DNA of 64,000 bases from the NCBI GenBank assembly GCA_023667095.1, contig JAMPAT010000009.1, positions 19,317-83,316 of the forward strand, in the 5' to 3' direction. Position 1 is the stretch's first letter. Each line of letters opens with the position of its first letter. Made by a program: the position numbers and the translations under genes. This document shows positions 1-8,146 of this stretch, piece by piece. The DNA is from Bacteroidales bacterium (GTDB lineage: Bacteria > Bacteroidota > Bacteroidia > Bacteroidales > UBA932). The notes below the pieces were generated by a model. It was not told where the DNA came from, searched no databases, and worked only from the letters and a program-made list of their open reading frames with translations.

Positions 1-1
1 C

Positions 2-1342
2 CAGAAATCCGCTCTGGTGTCAGAAAATCCTGAAGCAGCAATTGAACCTTCCTTTGAACTTGCTGCAACTCCTAAAATCTCTGCCGATATTGTTGACCTG
101 ACAGAAAATGATGCTGTCATTGTCGCAAATCTGTTCCTGCAGTCATCTTCTGTCAAAACCAAGTCATCCGGTACTCTTCCTGTCAAGGAGGTCATAACTA
201 TTAGAGACAGCAATGGTGAGCCTGCCATCTATGCTGTAAATTATGCAGATGGCTATGTGCTTGTCTCTGCGACCAAGAAATATTGTCCGGTCTTGGCCGA
301 AGTTGAGCATGGCAACTTTTCCCTGGCTTCCGGTACCGGGCAGGATGTTCTTGTCGGTGATTATGTCAAGGACATAGAATATGCAAAGAAAGAGTCATTT
401 GTCACTCAGGAAAGAAATAAATGGCGATTGTATGAGGAACAAGAGAAGTTGGATGTCGTAAGGACCAGGGTTGCCAAGGATGACTACTATGATATGCTTG
501 AGACATATCTTGACGAATGGTATCGAGACGGAAGAAAGGTCTACTACATGAGAAATAAACCGGAAAACATGCCTGAGGATCTGTATGAGCTGTTCTGTAC
601 AATAGCGCATGACGACATGGGGGACATGCCAGGGTATTCATATCTTGACTGTGCTATAATTACGGAGAAAGAGTATGATTATGTCAGTGAGACAGGGCCT
701 CTGCTACAGACTCAATGGGGACAGGGCTGGCCTTTTAATTTATCTTTGAATGCTGACAATCCTTTGGGATGTTTTACGATTGCTACAGGACAGATAATGA
801 GGTATCATGAATATCCAGCAAAATATGCGTGGGGCTCAATGCCGGATTATACATCTAATACAGTATTGAGCGATTTCCTGAAAGAATTGCATGATGCATT
901 GAAGATAGATGACTCCGGTACAGGGTATTTAAATGATGTTGAGACCGTTTTTAAAAAGTATCAATATAATTGTAATACGATTAATCATAATTCATCAAAA
1001 ATGGAACGTTCCCTTTATAATAAAAATCCAATATTCATGTATGGCTGGGATTCATCAAAAGGAGAAGGTCATGGCTGGGTTTGTGATGGTTCCATTACAA
1101 TACAGCCTCGTACGGATTACCGTATGTATGAACTTATATTCTATTATAATGAGCCATATATGATGGATGAATTTGCAAGTGAGACAATATTCGGAAATAG
1201 TTATACGCGGTATCATATGAATTGGGGATGGACTGGAAAAAATAATGGCTATTTTTATGACAATTCTCTTAGAGTTCCATTGAATGGTACACATTATAAT
1301 TTTAATTCAAATAGGAAAGAACTCATAGTTTCTAAAAAATAG
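2..1342 (+). CDS. C10 family (streptopain-like) cysteine protease, 5' end cut off by the window
   Basis: Secreted papain-fold cysteine protease with its propeptide. The frame is open to the left edge, so the signal sequence lies outside; the window's first base, c, would fit the last base of a lipobox Cys codon just before Q-K-S-A, which is a guess. Counting from the GTG at 17, residues about 60-110 resemble the Spi/C10 inhibitory prodomain (AIYAVNYADGYVLVSA). The mature domain has the active-site stretch NPLGCFTIATGQ with Cys252, the His motif GHGWVCDG with His352, and the NWGW motif near residue 400. Such enzymes act outside the cell on protein substrates, often host proteins. A BACON lipoprotein follows after 5 bp, so the two are probably co-transcribed. 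The family call is firm; the substrate is unknown. Confidence 0.85.
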   Translation, partial: QKSALVSENPEAAIEPSFELAATPKISADIVDLTENDAVIVANLFLQSSSVKTKSSGTLPVKEVITIRDSNGEPAIYAVNYADGYVLVSATKKYCPVLAEVEHGNFSLASGTGQDVLVGDYVKDIEYAKKESFVTQERNKWRLYEEQEKLDVVRTRVAKDDYYDMLETYLDEWYRDGRKVYYMRNKPENMPEDLYELFCTIAHDDMGDMPGYSYLDCAIITEKEYDYVSETGPLLQTQWGQGWPFNLSLNADNPLGCFTIATGQIMRYHEYPAKYAWGSMPDYTSNTVLSDFLKELHDALKIDDSGTGYLNDVETVFKKYQYNCNTINHNSSKMERSLYNKNPIFMYGWDSSKGEGHGWVCDGSITIQPRTDYRMYELIFYYNEPYMMDEFASETIFGNSYTRYHMNWGWTGKNNGYFYDNSLRVPLNGTHYNFNSNRKELIVSKK

Positions 1343-1347
1343 GAATC

Positions 1348-1788
1348 ATGAAAAGGAGTTTATATTTAATCATATTGCTGATATCAGCCGTATTATGCGG
1401 CTGCAGGCAGGAAGAGATGCTGAAAGGCGGAGGATTGATGTACTGTGACATTTATGTGTCTGATGGTGGGAATGTAATAGATGCACAAGGATATTCAGTT
1501 GAATTTCCGGCATCTGGAGGAACTGTCTCGCTTTTAATAGTAGGTGGAGGGGATCAGATACATGTCAGTAGCAAAGATTGGCTGAATGTAGAGAAAGATG
1601 GTGCACCTATGCAATTTACATCATCTTCGGATGATAAATTCGTGAAATATTCATGGTATGTCCAGAATTTTCTGTTTACAGCTCCACCAAATACGTCAGG
1701 TGAAAGCAGGACACTTACTGTAAAGGTCGTATGTCTGATCTACAATGGCTATGCTGCAGATTTTACCATAACCCAGGCCGGTAATTAA
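1348..1788 (+). CDS. BACON-domain lipoprotein
   Basis: A 146-residue protein with a lipoprotein signal: hydrophobic stretch then the lipobox L-C-G-C with Cys19, followed by R-Q-E-E, acidic residues of the kind that in Bacteroidota favour export to the cell surface. The rest is one beta-sandwich of the BACON type, recognisable from FPASGGTVSL near the start, DWLNV in the middle, an N-T-S-G-E-S-R turn and the closing F-T-I-T-Q-A-G. BACON domains bind carbohydrate or mucin, or act as spacers. It starts 5 bp after the C10 protease and is followed by a strong terminator, so it is probably the last gene of that unit and may be a surface partner of the protease (inference). Confidence 0.8.
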   Translation: MKRSLYLIILLISAVLCGCRQEEMLKGGGLMYCDIYVSDGGNVIDAQGYSVEFPASGGTVSLLIVGGGDQIHVSSKDWLNVEKDGAPMQFTSSSDDKFVKYSWYVQNFLFTAPPNTSGESRTLTVKVVCLIYNGYAADFTITQAGN

Positions 1789-1845
1789 GCCAGTTTGGTG
1801 CTGCCTTGCAAGTCTCCATGGAAGATCCGGATTGTACGGAATTCT

Positions 1846-1883
1846 GCCAGTTTGATAAGAAATTCTGTCAAACTGGCTTTTTT
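1846..1883 (+). terminator. Rho-independent terminator after the C10/BACON pair
   Basis: Perfect 10-bp stem GCCAGTTTGA / TCAAACTGGC (1846-1855 and 1868-1877) with a 12-nt loop, followed directly by six T. Confidence 0.9.
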
Positions 1884-1917
1884 CATTGCCTTTGGCAGTG
1901 CAATGGGGCTGTTTCCG

Positions 1918-1948
1918 TTGTGAGACCAGAACAAATGTTGTATATTTG
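1918..1948 (+). promoter_or_regulatory. Bacteroidota-type promoter of the GH2 gene
   Basis: TATATTTG at 1941-1948 matches the -7 consensus TAnnTTTG exactly, and TTG at 1918-1920 lies 20 bp upstream, where the -33 element belongs. The GH2 start codon is 34 bp downstream. Confidence 0.7.
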
Positions 1949-1982
1949 TCCAAAACGTCTTAATTAAAACATTAAAAATCCG

Positions 1983-3896
1983 ATGAGAAAAATCTTTGCA
2001 TCAATTTCTGTCCTGGCATTGTCTGTTGCGGCTTTTGCACAGGACGGCTGGTCGCCTGCGGGTGACAACATCAGGACTCCATGGGCGGATGAGGTGAATC
2101 CTGCTGCGCCGCTGCCTGAATACCCCCGTCCGCAGATGGTACGTGCAGACTGGCAGAATCTGAACGGACTCTGGACCTATGCCATAACCCCGGTCTCGGC
2201 ATCCGCTTTCGAGGCAGAGGGTGAAATACTTGTCCCGTTTGCCATAGAGTCATCGCTTTCAGGCGTCGGCAAGAGTGTCGGCCGTGACAATGCGCTTTGG
2301 TATGAGCGTGAGTTTACCGTGCCGTCAAAATGGAAAGGCAGGGACATAATCCTGCATTTCGGCGCAGTTGACTGGCTTTCAGAACTCTGGATAAACGGAC
2401 AGAAGGTCGGTGAACACAAAGGGGGATTTACTCCGTTTGAATACAATATCACTCCATATCTCAAGAAGTCAGGCAGGCAGACCCTTACAATGAAAGTGTT
2501 TGATGCAACTGACAATTCCTATCAGCCGCGCGGCAAGCAGATCTGTGTACCTGAAGGTATCTGGTATACCCCTGTGACAGGAATCTGGCAGACTGTGTGG
2601 ATGGAACCTGTGGCAGCAGCCCATATTACAGACTATTATGTAGTTTCCGACATTGACAACGCAAAGATGTCATTCGAGGTGGCTTCCGAGGGTGTCACTT
2701 CTGCAGATGTTGTGAAGGTACAGCTTGTCGAAGGCGCTGTGGGATATAGCGCGGAGACTCCCGGCTCTACAGTACTTGCAGAGGCTGTTGTCAAGGACGG
2801 CAAGGCTGAGATTGCAGTGCCGGACATGAAGACATGGTCTCCTGACGAGCCTTACCTATATGGAATAAAGATAAGCATCGTCCGCGGCAAGAAGGTAATG
2901 GACTGCGTAGACGGCTATACTGCAATGCGCAAGGTGTCCATGTGCCGTTCACAGAAAACCCGCTATAGCTACGACTACAAGAGAATAGGCCTGAATAATG
3001 CGCCTCTTTTCCAGTATGGTCCCCTTGACCAGGGCTGGTGGCCGGACGGTCTCTATACTGCACCTACAGATGAGGCCCTTAAATTCGATATAGTGAAGAC
3101 AAAGGACTGGGGTTTCAATATGATACGCAAGCATATCAAGGTCGAGCCGGCAAGATGGTATTACTGGTGCGATGTGCTCGGAATGCTTGTATGGCAGGAC
3201 ATGCCAAGCATTGCTGACCATGGCCGCAGGGCATACCGTGACGCAGAAATAGAGAAGAATGTACGTAACAGATGGGCCGGTGACAGCTTTGTCGGAGGTA
3301 CTGACTGTGTGATCCCTGAGGAATGGAAGCAGAACTACTACAGAGAGTGGACTGACATTATCCAGTCACTCAAGAAGTTCCAGTGTATCGTTGTCTGGGT
3401 TCCTTTCAATGAGGCATGGGGACAGTTTGATACTCCTGTGGCTGTTGAACTTACACGCAAGCTTGACCCTACAAGGCTGATCAACGAGTCTTCAGGCGGA
3501 AACTTCTCTTTCTGTGGAGACATTATCGATGTGCATCATTATCCGTTCCCTGCAATGAATGCCTTTGAGGCCAGGTTTATAAATGTGCTTGGAGAATACG
3601 GAGGAATCGGTCTTCCTGTCGAGGGACATCTGTGGCAGAAGGACAGGAACTGGGGATATGTGAAATATTCTAACGGCAAGGAAGTCCTTGATGAATATGA
3701 GAAATTCGCTGAAATGCTCAAGGTGTTCACCCGTACCGGATGCTCTGCAGCAGTCTATACACAGACTACCGATGTAGAGGGTGAGGTCAACGGAATCATG
3801 ACTTACGACCGCAAGGTCATCAAGGTGGATGAGGAACGTCTCGCAAGAATCAACAGGGCAGTCATCAAGTCTATGGATGAGCCTCTCGTGAAATAG
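1983..3896 (+). CDS. Glycoside hydrolase family 2 protein, exported
   Basis: A 637-residue exported GH2 enzyme (beta-galactosidase/beta-glucuronidase clan). Residues 1-19 are a signal peptide ending A-F-A-Q. The sugar-binding jelly roll runs to about 210 (NLNGLWTY, LHFGAVDW, G-E-H-K-G-G-F-T-P-F), then an immunoglobulin-like domain, then the TIM barrel. The acid/base is Glu477 in VPFNEAWGQ and the nucleophile is Glu538 in VLGEYGG, the usual GH2 pair. The length suits the short Bacteroidota GH2 proteins without extra C-terminal domains. It stands alone behind its own promoter, with no SusC/SusD pair beside it. The family and catalytic residues are clear; the exact sugar is not predictable. Confidence 0.88.
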   Translation: MRKIFASISVLALSVAAFAQDGWSPAGDNIRTPWADEVNPAAPLPEYPRPQMVRADWQNLNGLWTYAITPVSASAFEAEGEILVPFAIESSLSGVGKSVGRDNALWYEREFTVPSKWKGRDIILHFGAVDWLSELWINGQKVGEHKGGFTPFEYNITPYLKKSGRQTLTMKVFDATDNSYQPRGKQICVPEGIWYTPVTGIWQTVWMEPVAAAHITDYYVVSDIDNAKMSFEVASEGVTSADVVKVQLVEGAVGYSAETPGSTVLAEAVVKDGKAEIAVPDMKTWSPDEPYLYGIKISIVRGKKVMDCVDGYTAMRKVSMCRSQKTRYSYDYKRIGLNNAPLFQYGPLDQGWWPDGLYTAPTDEALKFDIVKTKDWGFNMIRKHIKVEPARWYYWCDVLGMLVWQDMPSIADHGRRAYRDAEIEKNVRNRWAGDSFVGGTDCVIPEEWKQNYYREWTDIIQSLKKFQCIVVWVPFNEAWGQFDTPVAVELTRKLDPTRLINESSGGNFSFCGDIIDVHHYPFPAMNAFEARFINVLGEYGGIGLPVEGHLWQKDRNWGYVKYSNGKEVLDEYEKFAEMLKVFTRTGCSAAVYTQTTDVEGEVNGIMTYDRKVIKVDEERLARINRAVIKSMDEPLVK

Positions 3897-3923
3897 GGAG
3901 GCAGCCGCCATCCGAATATGTCA

Positions 3924-4062
3924 AGCGTGCCAGGTGAGCATTTTTGTTTGCCACATGGCACGCTCTTGTTTTGCAATGGCCTTCCAATAATGCCACAAGA
4001 GTGGAAGCACCTGGAAAACTGTGTGTCCCTGTGATTTGCAAATGAGTGAGCACGCAAAAGTA
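3924..4062 (+). repeat. Intergenic inverted repeat plus a piece shared with 57588-57615
   Basis: Between the GH2 gene and the tRNA terminator there is no gene. An inverted repeat GCGTGCCA / TGGCACGC (3925-3932, 3956-3963) with a T-rich flank may end the GH2 transcript. At 4033-4060 a 28-nt stretch (ATTTGCAAATGAGTGAGCAC...) matches the reverse complement of 57588-57615 at 24 of 28 positions. Near that second site sits a similar GTGTGCCA / TGGCACAC hairpin, so this looks like a dispersed intergenic element. Confidence 0.5.
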
Positions 4063-4071
4063 CTATATATG

Positions 4072-4116
4072 AAAAAGGTTGCCAACCGGTTTGATGCAAA
4101 CAAGTCAGCAACCTTT
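4072..4116 (-). terminator. Terminator of the tRNA-Leu gene
   Basis: On the minus strand AAAGGTTGC pairs with GCAACCTTT (4108-4116 and 4074-4082) and the stem runs into a short T tract, right behind the tRNA 3' end. Confidence 0.75.
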
Positions 4117-4121
4117 AAGTG

Positions 4122-4207
4122 TGCTCCGGACGGGAATCGAACCCGTACGGACATTTCTGCCCACGGGATTTTAAGTCCCGCGTGTCTACCTATTCCACCA
4201 CCAGAGC
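4122..4207 (-). tRNA. tRNA-Leu, anticodon TAA
   Basis: An 86-nt class II tRNA on the minus strand. The acceptor stem is GCTCTGG / CCGGAGC with discriminator A, the T arm carries GGTTCGATTCC, and the anticodon arm CGGGA-CTTAAAA-TCCCG gives anticodon TAA (4171-4173), reading UUA. The long variable arm (GGGCAGAAATGTCC) fits leucine. CCA is not encoded. A terminator follows immediately; no other tRNA is seen in the window. Confidence 0.95.
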
Positions 4208-4264
4208 AAACTTATCGGCAAAGATAGCGTAAAAAATTGTATATTCGCGAAAAATATTTTTGAT

Positions 4265-4693
4265 ATGGAAGAGAAATTTATGCAAAACCCCTATTATGCA
4301 AAGGCAATTGAGTTCATCGGGAATACTGACCTCAATGCCCTTGAACCGGGAAAACATCCTATCGACGGTGAAAACCTTTTTGTAAATATCGTTGACAGCC
4401 AGATGAAAACCCCTCAGCAGGCTCGTCTTGAGGTACATGACAGATATATTGACATCCAGGTACCGCTGTCGAAGGCAGAGACATACGGAGTGAAGCCACG
4501 TTCCGCCTGCCAGGAGCCTGACGGGGAATTCAACACAGAAAAGGATATCCTGTTCTACAAGGACCCGGTGGAGGAGACAATAACCGCTCAGCCAGGCGAA
4601 GCCGTCACTTTCGCCCCGGAGACAGCACATGCACCTCTGATCGGTGAAGGTACAATCCACAAGGCCATCTTTAAGGTACTTGTAGTAGAATAA
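4265..4693 (+). CDS. YhcH/YjgK/YiaL family protein (DUF386)
   Basis: A 142-residue cytosolic cupin-like protein. The diagnostic pieces are H-D-R-Y-I-D-I-Q-V in the middle and FAPETAHAP near the C terminus; these supply the metal-binding His and Glu residues of the family. Members include E. coli YhcH (NanQ), an anomerase acting on N-acetylneuraminate, and the EbgC-type proteins, so a role in sugar anomer conversion is likely. No sialic-acid genes are nearby, so the substrate is open. It is a single gene directly after tRNA-Leu on the opposite strand, with a weak -7-like box (TATATTCG) about 20 bp upstream. Confidence 0.8.
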   Translation: MEEKFMQNPYYAKAIEFIGNTDLNALEPGKHPIDGENLFVNIVDSQMKTPQQARLEVHDRYIDIQVPLSKAETYGVKPRSACQEPDGEFNTEKDILFYKDPVEETITAQPGEAVTFAPETAHAPLIGEGTIHKAIFKVLVVE

Positions 4694-4809
4694 TCCTCAG
4701 CTACTTATGGATTATCGGGCTGCTCATGCCATCTTGATTTCATGATGGCATATCCAAAAGGGTGCGCAAGCAAATAGTTGAACTTTATCTGGATTAGCTC
4801 CACGGCCAA

Positions 4810-6036
4810 CTACCAGCAGAAAGATGTAGAAAAACCCAACAGGAAAGAATTGATATATGGCTTTTGCTGCGAGAAACTGAATGTCTCATACTCGGCAAAG
4901 GCCTTTATCCTGAAATTTTCCCCGGCCCTGAGTGTGGCAGCGATCTCTGCCAGTACATCAATTCCATTGGTTGCGCCTTCGATATGGCTTTTCTGCTGCC
5001 ATGCATATCCAATCATTGTCTTTATTTCAAATTCCAGCAGTTTAGGAAAAGGGTATTGCCAAAATGCTCCCACAAGGGCATTGTACATGTTGTAGGAATT
5101 CTCTGCACTGTTGGCCTGCAAATCTGTTCCCTCCATATTGCTCCCGTCCACAGCTATGAACAAAAGCTCATTGGCCGAGACCCTTGCTGCAATTCCTGTC
5201 CTCGGTACAACCGGTACATTTACGAATATTGCAGCAGAGCTTCCTCTCTGTGGCAGAATGCCTGCAGCCTTGTTGGAGGAGGATCCGAGCACAAACCTGC
5301 GTGCAAACGAGACTCCGGCCTCATAGTACCTGTGGTCAAAGTCGTATGCAAACATGTCCGGCTTCTCATATCCGTCATAAAGGTACTTTTCCTTGAAAAT
5401 GAGGTCACTGAGGAAATATCCGAGATGTACGGAGCCTATTCCTATTGCCCCCCCCGCCAGGACATCGCTCATCCAGTGCCTGTTGTTGAGCATCCTGGAA
5501 ATTCCGGTGACTGTCGCTACCGTATATCCTCCTATGCTGAACCATGGACTTCTCCAGCCATATTCCTTGTGCAGCATTGTTGCTGCCATGAATGCAGTCG
5601 CCGTATGTCCTGAAGGGAAAGAATTGCGTGAGGTGTTGTCTGGACGTAGCCTGCGTACTGAATATTTCAGACCGTTCACTGCACCCGCCATCACTGCTGC
5701 CGAAAAGGCATCTGAGACAAGCATCCTTCCCCAGGAGCTGCGCCCCTTGTATCCAAAAGCCTTGAGTCCGGCCATGAGAACGGCAGGGGAGTATTGTATA
5801 TAGTCGTCATATCTGTACCTGAAAGCCGGCGCAGCATTGAACCTGAGCTGTCTGATATCCATATCCATTGAAGCCTTCAGCTGTGACACTTGCTGTGCTC
5901 CGTAAGCCTGGACTGCAAGTGTGGGCATATCCACAGTTGTATTGCCCAATGGCCTGATTGTCTGTGCCGAAACTGTGTGAAAGGCCAGGCAGATGAAAAA
6001 TAAGGCAAGGAATATTGATAAAGCTTTTCTGTACAT
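4810..6036 (-). CDS. PAP2-family phosphatase with a barrel-like C-terminal half
   Basis: A 408-residue exported protein with signal peptide (cleavage near A-Q at 24-25). All three PAP2 motifs are present: K124...R131-P132, SFPSGHT 139-145 with His144, and S180-R181...H187...D191. The phosphatase part ends near residue 215. The remaining ~190 residues are rich in alternating aromatic and polar residues and the chain ends in an aromatic (F-C-W), as in outer-membrane beta-barrels. Bacteroidota use PAP2 enzymes to remove phosphates from lipid A or undecaprenyl-PP; such a role is plausible here but is inference. It stands alone, divergent from 6119. Confidence 0.78.
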   Translation of the reverse strand: MYRKALSIFLALFFICLAFHTVSAQTIRPLGNTTVDMPTLAVQAYGAQQVSQLKASMDMDIRQLRFNAAPAFRYRYDDYIQYSPAVLMAGLKAFGYKGRSSWGRMLVSDAFSAAVMAGAVNGLKYSVRRLRPDNTSRNSFPSGHTATAFMAATMLHKEYGWRSPWFSIGGYTVATVTGISRMLNNRHWMSDVLAGGAIGIGSVHLGYFLSDLIFKEKYLYDGYEKPDMFAYDFDHRYYEAGVSFARRFVLGSSSNKAAGILPQRGSSAAIFVNVPVVPRTGIAARVSANELLFIAVDGSNMEGTDLQANSAENSYNMYNALVGAFWQYPFPKLLEFEIKTMIGYAWQQKSHIEGATNGIDVLAEIAATLRAGENFRIKAFAEYETFSFSQQKPYINSFLLGFSTSFCW

Positions 6037-6073
6037 GGTTTTTCTTTCGTATTTTTGCAGAAGTTTCTGGGCA

Positions 6074-6081
6074 CAAAGTTA
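6074..6081 (-). promoter_or_regulatory. -7 box of the PAP2 gene
   Basis: The minus strand reads TAACTTTG, an exact TAnnTTTG match, about 38 bp before the ATG. Only a weak TTTTTCG stands in the -33 position. Confidence 0.5.
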
Positions 6082-6118
6082 AGAAGCTGTTTTAATTTTT
6101 CTACGAAAAAGTTTAATA

Positions 6119-6346
6119 ATGAAGCGGTATAAAAACAACTCAGGCAAAAAGGTTGTGCTTGTCGAGGATTTGAGTTTCCTCAGCGACAGGCAGCATTTCA
6201 ACTGGATTCAGAGGCATTACCGTAATATACGTCACCGCAGAGCATGTCGCGGATCGGATATCATCCTGGCGGCCAACGAAAAGGTGGCAACAGACCTCGT
6301 AAAGTATTATTTCATTCCCAAATCACGTATACATCTGCCGGAATAG
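6119..6346 (+). CDS. Short protein resembling part of a GT4 glycosyltransferase
   Basis: A 75-residue protein. Its sequence follows the linker part of a GT4 N-terminal domain: an E-D-L-S-F-L motif, a basic stretch R-H-Y-R-N-I-R-H-R-R, then a D-I-I-L-A-A-N-E segment and Y-F-I-P-K-S-R-I-H near the end, where full-length enzymes have A-D-x-I-I-x-V-S-E and I-P-x-x-K-I. No UDP-sugar binding half follows, since the next gene is on the other strand. It is either a stable stand-alone protein or the remains of a glycosyltransferase. The ATG and an AT-rich upstream region look normal. Confidence 0.5.
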   Translation: MKRYKNNSGKKVVLVEDLSFLSDRQHFNWIQRHYRNIRHRRACRGSDIILAANEKVATDLVKYYFIPKSRIHLPE

Positions 6347-6352
6347 CATCGT

Positions 6353-7141
6353 CTATACACAGGCAAGTGTGGCGACACTTATCCGTACATCTGTTGGAAA
6401 TACTTCCCTGAGTGCCTTGTAGCAGGCATTGACTGTAGCTCCCGTTGTGAATACATCGTCCACAATAAGGATATGCCTGAAAGGGCTGCTCCATACCGTT
6501 GCCATGTCTTTCCGGGTGTCGTATCTGCAAGATTGCTGTACATTGAACCGGTGTATGAATCCGCAGTTGACTGAAAATGCTCCGCAGACATTCAGGCATT
6601 TATGCTCAATGTCAAGCTTTGTCTGTGTCTTTGTGTGTCTTCTCCGTACAAGGATTTCCGGATACACCTTGGTCCCGGTCACTGTGGCAATGGACCGTGC
6701 AATAACCTCGGCCTGGTTATATCCGCGTTTCCATTTCCTTGTCCAATGCAGGGGAACCGGTACTATTGCATCCACATCACAGAAATGCTGCGAGCAGGCA
6801 ATCTTTTCTCCAAGCATCTTTCCGAAATGCTGTCCAATGGCCAGTTCTCCATGGTATTTCAGTCCGTAGCAGATATTACGGTAGTCCGAACCGGAACGGA
6901 AAAAGAAGAGCGCGGCTGCGAAAGAATATGGCTCATATCTTTCGAGACCGCGCTGTATCATTGCATTGTACCTGTCTGCCATAGGGTTGTGCGGCATGTT
7001 CCAGTTGTACGTCATAGGGATGTCTTCACGACAAGCTGTGCAGAGGTATTTCTCTCCAACGAGCAATTTCCTTCCGCACACTGCGCAATGTCTTGGCATA
7101 AGTACATCCGCAACCGCCCCTATAACATATTGTATTGTCAT
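6353..7141 (-). CDS. comF: ComF family protein (phosphoribosyltransferase-like)
   Basis: A cytosolic protein related to ComFC, a PRTase-fold protein linked to DNA uptake. The N-terminal zinc site has C-A-V-C and C-T-A-C pairs; the middle holds a Y-H-G-E-L segment and V-P-V-P-L-H, followed by R-G-Y-N-Q-A-E. The PRPP-binding loop is ILIVDDVFTTGAT near the C terminus. I start at the ATG at 7141 (262 residues) because M-T-I-Q...R-H-C-A-V-C-G matches the usual start; the frame could also begin at a TTG at 7195. The palindrome-rich gap to fabG lies upstream. Family call firm. Confidence 0.82.
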   Translation of the reverse strand: MTIQYVIGAVADVLMPRHCAVCGRKLLVGEKYLCTACREDIPMTYNWNMPHNPMADRYNAMIQRGLERYEPYSFAAALFFFRSGSDYRNICYGLKYHGELAIGQHFGKMLGEKIACSQHFCDVDAIVPVPLHWTRKWKRGYNQAEVIARSIATVTGTKVYPEILVRRRHTKTQTKLDIEHKCLNVCGAFSVNCGFIHRFNVQQSCRYDTRKDMATVWSSPFRHILIVDDVFTTGATVNACYKALREVFPTDVRISVATLACV

Positions 7142-7210
7142 AACTATGAACTGCCCGCGCACATGTTCCTGCCTTTCCTTGACCGCTGCCTTCAATTCCA
7201 GTGTTTAGCT

Positions 7211-7263
7211 CGGAAGTCCCTTCAGGGACCGTCCCGGTCAGGGACGTGATCCCCCAGTGGGGG
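7211..7263. repeat. Three consecutive short palindromes
   Basis: GTCCC/GGGAC (7216-7229), GTCCC/GGGAC again (7231-7245) and CCCCC/GGGGG (7251-7263) lie end to end between comF and fabG. The composition is unlike the neighbouring genes; function unknown. Confidence 0.6.
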
Positions 7264-7280
7264 TGCAGGGGGGTAACAAC

Positions 7281-7312
7281 GTGCTATGAACTGCATTAGC
7301 AGTTCATAGCAC
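7281..7312 (-). repeat. Perfect 14-bp hairpin containing the fabG stop codon
   Basis: GTGCTATGAACTGC (7281-7294) and its exact reverse complement (7299-7312) flank a 4-nt loop. On the minus strand the loop starts with the TAA of fabG, so the last codons of the gene form one arm. No T tract follows, so it is not a standard terminator; it may protect the mRNA end or stop transcription weakly. Confidence 0.75.
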
Positions 7313-8042
7313 CGCAGCAATGTATAACCTGTCCACTGACATATGAAGAAAGTGGAGAAGCCAGGAAGAGGGCAACATTCGCCACATCCTCAGGAGTACC
7401 TCCACGGCGGAGAGGGATAGTCTTTGCCCACTCTTCCTTCACCTTGTCAGAAAGTGCATTGGTCATGTCAGTGATGATGAATCCAGGAGCTATACAGTTT
7501 GCACGGATTCCGCGTGGACCCATCTCCTTTGCTATGGACTTGGCAAGTCCGATAAGCCCGGCCTTTGATGCAGAATAGTTGCATTGTCCTGCGTTTCCTG
7601 AGACACCTACAACAGAAGACATATTGATGATGCTTCCTTCACGCTGCTTTGCCATGATTGGTGTGCAGGCGTGGATAAAGTTGAATGCAGATTTGAGGTT
7701 GACAGCGATGACAGCGTCCCACTGCTTCTCCTCCATCCTCATCATAAGGCCGTCCTTTGTAATTCCGGCATTGTTTACAAGGATGTCAATATGTCCGAAC
7801 TCATTGTGGATTTCAGTGACAACCTTGTGAGTCTCTTCGAAATCAGCTGCATTGGAAGCGTAAGCCTTGACCTTTACTCCAAATGCCTCAAGCTCCTTTA
7901 CGGTTGCCTCGGCAGCCTCATTGATTACGAGGTCAGTAAAGGCGATATCGGCACCTTCAGATGCGAATTTCATGGCGATAGCCTTTCCTATACCTCTTGC
8001 CGCACCAGTGATGACGGCAACTTTTCCTTCAAGAAGTCCCAT
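7296..8042 (-). CDS. fabG: 3-oxoacyl-[acyl-carrier-protein] reductase
   Basis: A 248-residue short-chain dehydrogenase that reduces 3-oxoacyl-ACP with NADPH in fatty-acid elongation. The cofactor loop is TGAARGIG (12-19), NNAG is at 90-93, and the catalytic set is Ser143, Tyr156 and Lys160 (N-Y-S-A-S-K). Ile-Pro-Leu-Arg-Arg-Gly-Gly and S-S-Y-V-S-G-Q-V-I near the C terminus are typical of Bacteroidales FabG. The end, C-C-G-A-M-N-C, departs slightly from the usual G-G-M and is embedded in the hairpin at 7281-7312. Length is normal. It follows rodA on the same strand but has its own -7 box. Confidence 0.9.
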   Translation of the reverse strand: MGLLEGKVAVITGAARGIGKAIAMKFASEGADIAFTDLVINEAAEATVKELEAFGVKVKAYASNAADFEETHKVVTEIHNEFGHIDILVNNAGITKDGLMMRMEEKQWDAVIAVNLKSAFNFIHACTPIMAKQREGSIINMSSVVGVSGNAGQCNYSASKAGLIGLAKSIAKEMGPRGIRANCIAPGFIITDMTNALSDKVKEEWAKTIPLRRGGTPEDVANVALFLASPLSSYVSGQVIHCCGAMNC

Positions 8043-8132
8043 AATAAATTTAGTTTAAGTTTATAGTAGTTTCTTATCCGTCTGCCTACCGTCTCCAGCC
8101 GTTTTCCTGCAGGATTCCGATAAACAAGACTG

Positions 8133-8140
8133 CAAAAGTA
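8133..8140 (-). promoter_or_regulatory. -7 box of fabG
   Basis: The minus strand reads TACTTTTG, an exact TAnnTTTG match, about 90 bp before the fabG ATG and just past the rodA stop. The -33 element is not clear. Confidence 0.45.
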
Positions 8141-8146
8141 ATCAAA

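Noticed and set aside
4021..4227. 68-codon plus-strand frame
   Set aside because: It overlaps the tRNA-Leu gene and its terminator; no independent support.
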